NCBI RefSeq assembly: GCF_000001735.4
Contig: NC_003070.9
Location: 18,151,971 to 18,215,970, forward strand
Direction of reading: 5' to 3'
DNA length: 64,000 nucleotides
Source of the DNA: Arabidopsis thaliana
Taxonomy: Eukaryota > Streptophyta > Magnoliopsida > Brassicales > Brassicaceae
The notes under the pieces are model-generated. The model was not told where the DNA came from. It searched no databases and saw only the letters and a program-made list of their open reading frames with translations. Made by a program: the position numbers and the translations under genes. This document shows, piece by piece, positions 62,655 through 64,000 of this stretch. Position 1 is the stretch's first letter. Each line of letters opens with the position of its first letter.

Positions 62655-63902
62655 CATACTTCTATCTAATAATAGAGTTACATACTTCTATCTAAAAAGT
62701 ATAATAGAGTCACATACTTCTATCTAATATGTAACAATATAACATAACACGTAATTTGTTTTATTATGAAATAAAAATCATGTAATTATAAAATAAAAAT
62801 ACATGTGATAAAATTGTCTAGTGATTAATCAATGGTTCCTACACAATGTTCTAAATATTTTAGTAAATTTTACTAGCTAATAGATGGAAACTTATCGCAT
62901 GTTACAGGAGTAGTTCATCGTGGCCTTAGTAAGTTATTGATAAAGTTGTCCATTTTATGTGTTGTTGTCAAATTGTTTTTGTTTTTTGTATTTTTTTTTG
63001 AATAAGTTGTTATCAAATTATAATGTCTAATACTACTATAGAAATTTATCACTTTTATCCTCTCTTTTTGTTATGTCTTTTTCCTTTCAAAATTGCATAC
63101 CATTTTGTATTCTTTTCTCACCAAACTTATTCAAACTAAATTTCCAAACATATTATAGAGAACTATCAAAATACAAATAGTTACATAAACAACATAAGTA
63201 CAAACAAAATCACGAGAAAAAGTGAAATTATATTACAAAATGCTATATTTTTTTCTCACACTCTATATTAATGTCAAATATGAGTAATTTCAATCAAAAG
63301 CCATTTTTCTTTTGCATAATTCATGTTTATTTTTTTATTTTTTTCATCTTGCATAATTCATGTTTAAAAGGATATATACATGGGTCTACTACATTCACCT
63401 GACATTACGTTTTATGTGTTTGTCTTCTGAAAATAATCATCAAAATATTTCAGGACTTGTTTACGTTTTCAGGAGAAAAAAAATAACTGTACCCTTTTCA
63501 ATATAGAAATAACATTTGTAGAAATCGTGGATTTTCCTTAATAAACAATCCAAAACACGACCACCGTTGTCTCCTCGACTCGGTAACACCCGATCGCCGA
63601 CTTGAAAATTAGAAGAAAAATGAAAAGAATAATAAAAAAAAAAAAGGAATGATTATTGAAGCTGTCATATATGTCGACCCTATCACAGTCAATCCAATAG
63701 CCTATATTCGCCAACTGATATATCCAACGGCTCACAAATTTTCACAAACTTTTCAAAAAAGTATAAATAAAAGAGGCTGTCTGACAGCCATGTCACGTTA
63801 TACTTTTTCCGTATGATCGAAATGATTCGTCTTTGTCGAATTTAATTATTTCCAAAATTGATGACTCTAAAGAAAAAAAAATAGTTTTTCAGATAAACCC
63901 GC
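62655..63902. promoter_or_regulatory. ACT8 upstream region
   Basis: AT-rich DNA upstream of the actin core promoter. A short repeat ACATACTTCTATCTA occurs three times at 62663-62730. No gene seen; the minus ORF at 63538-63735 is not supported. Confidence 0.5.
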
Positions 63903-64000
63903 CTATATAAATAGTTCAACACTCGGTTTATTTCTTCTCCCCTCTTTGAATTGCCTCGTCGTCTTCAGCTTCATCGGCCGTTGCATTTCCCGGCGATAAG
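63903..64000 (+). promoter_or_regulatory. ACT8: Core promoter and leader, probably ACTIN 8
   Basis: CCTATATAAATAG (TATA box at about 63904-63911) is followed by a CT-rich leader (TTTATTTCTTCTCCCCTCTT) and TTCAGCTTCATCGGCCGTTG to the window end. Plant actin genes have a leader intron soon after such an exon. The assignment to ACT8 rests on memory of the gene order after ATL78 and on the leader's appearance; the coding region lies outside. Confidence 0.6.

Overview
The window is plant nuclear DNA and almost certainly Arabidopsis thaliana chromosome 1. Genes have GT-AG introns, intergenic DNA is AT-rich, and from memory the gene order matches the At1g49050 to At1g49240 interval: APCB1, a CACTA transposon, an LRR receptor kinase, CRF9, COL8, a complex I PDSW subunit, WNK7, a DUF167 protein, ATG1t, ARR19, ATL75-76-77-78, and the ACT8 promoter at the right edge. 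Locus names come from recognising the proteins, not from a search.

Layout. 1-1216 is the 3' end of an aspartyl protease gene. 2078-11600 is an F-box pseudogene split by a CACTA (En/Spm) element at 2536-11498. The element carries a decayed TNP2/TNPD-like transposase, a TNPA-like (Ptta/En/Spm) gene, and terminal and internal arrays of a GCGACTA motif. 11959-13790 holds a small MULE-like element with a 9-bp target duplication and a second inverted-repeat structure. 14177-18135 is a 13-exon LRR receptor kinase (-). 19518-20276 is an unknown ORF pair. 21457-22446 is CRF9 and 22771-23823 is COL8 (-). 25726-26299 (PDSW, -) and 26607 onward (unknown gene, +) diverge from a shared promoter. 27503-35474 holds three minus-strand genes: WNK7, DUF167 and ATG1t. 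36430-37790 is a 440-450 bp noncoding triplication. 39372-41628 is the type-B response regulator ARR19. 46000-55720 is a tandem array in which about 3.7-4 kb units, mostly noncoding, carry ATL75, ATL76 and ATL77; the more diverged ATL78 follows at 57350. 59244-59415 looks like the promoter and first exon of a minus-strand transcript. A second MULE-like element lies at 61849-62645. The window ends in the ACT8 promoter and leader.

The genes do not form one pathway. Several are regulatory: CRF9 and ARR19 belong to cytokinin-related families, COL8 is a B-box/CCT factor, WNK7 and ATG1t are kinases, and the ATLs are membrane RING-H2 ubiquitin ligases. The most unusual signals are: the ARR19 linker made of five exact-period 44-residue repeats, each containing a copy of the start of its own DNA-binding domain; the split F-box gene with a duplicated CACTA end; ATG1t's degenerate kinase motifs and alternative exon; two small MULE relatives with perfect 9-bp target duplications; a 77-bp poly(A)-tailed retroposed fragment; and a roughly 50-bp-arm hairpin at 43092-43206.
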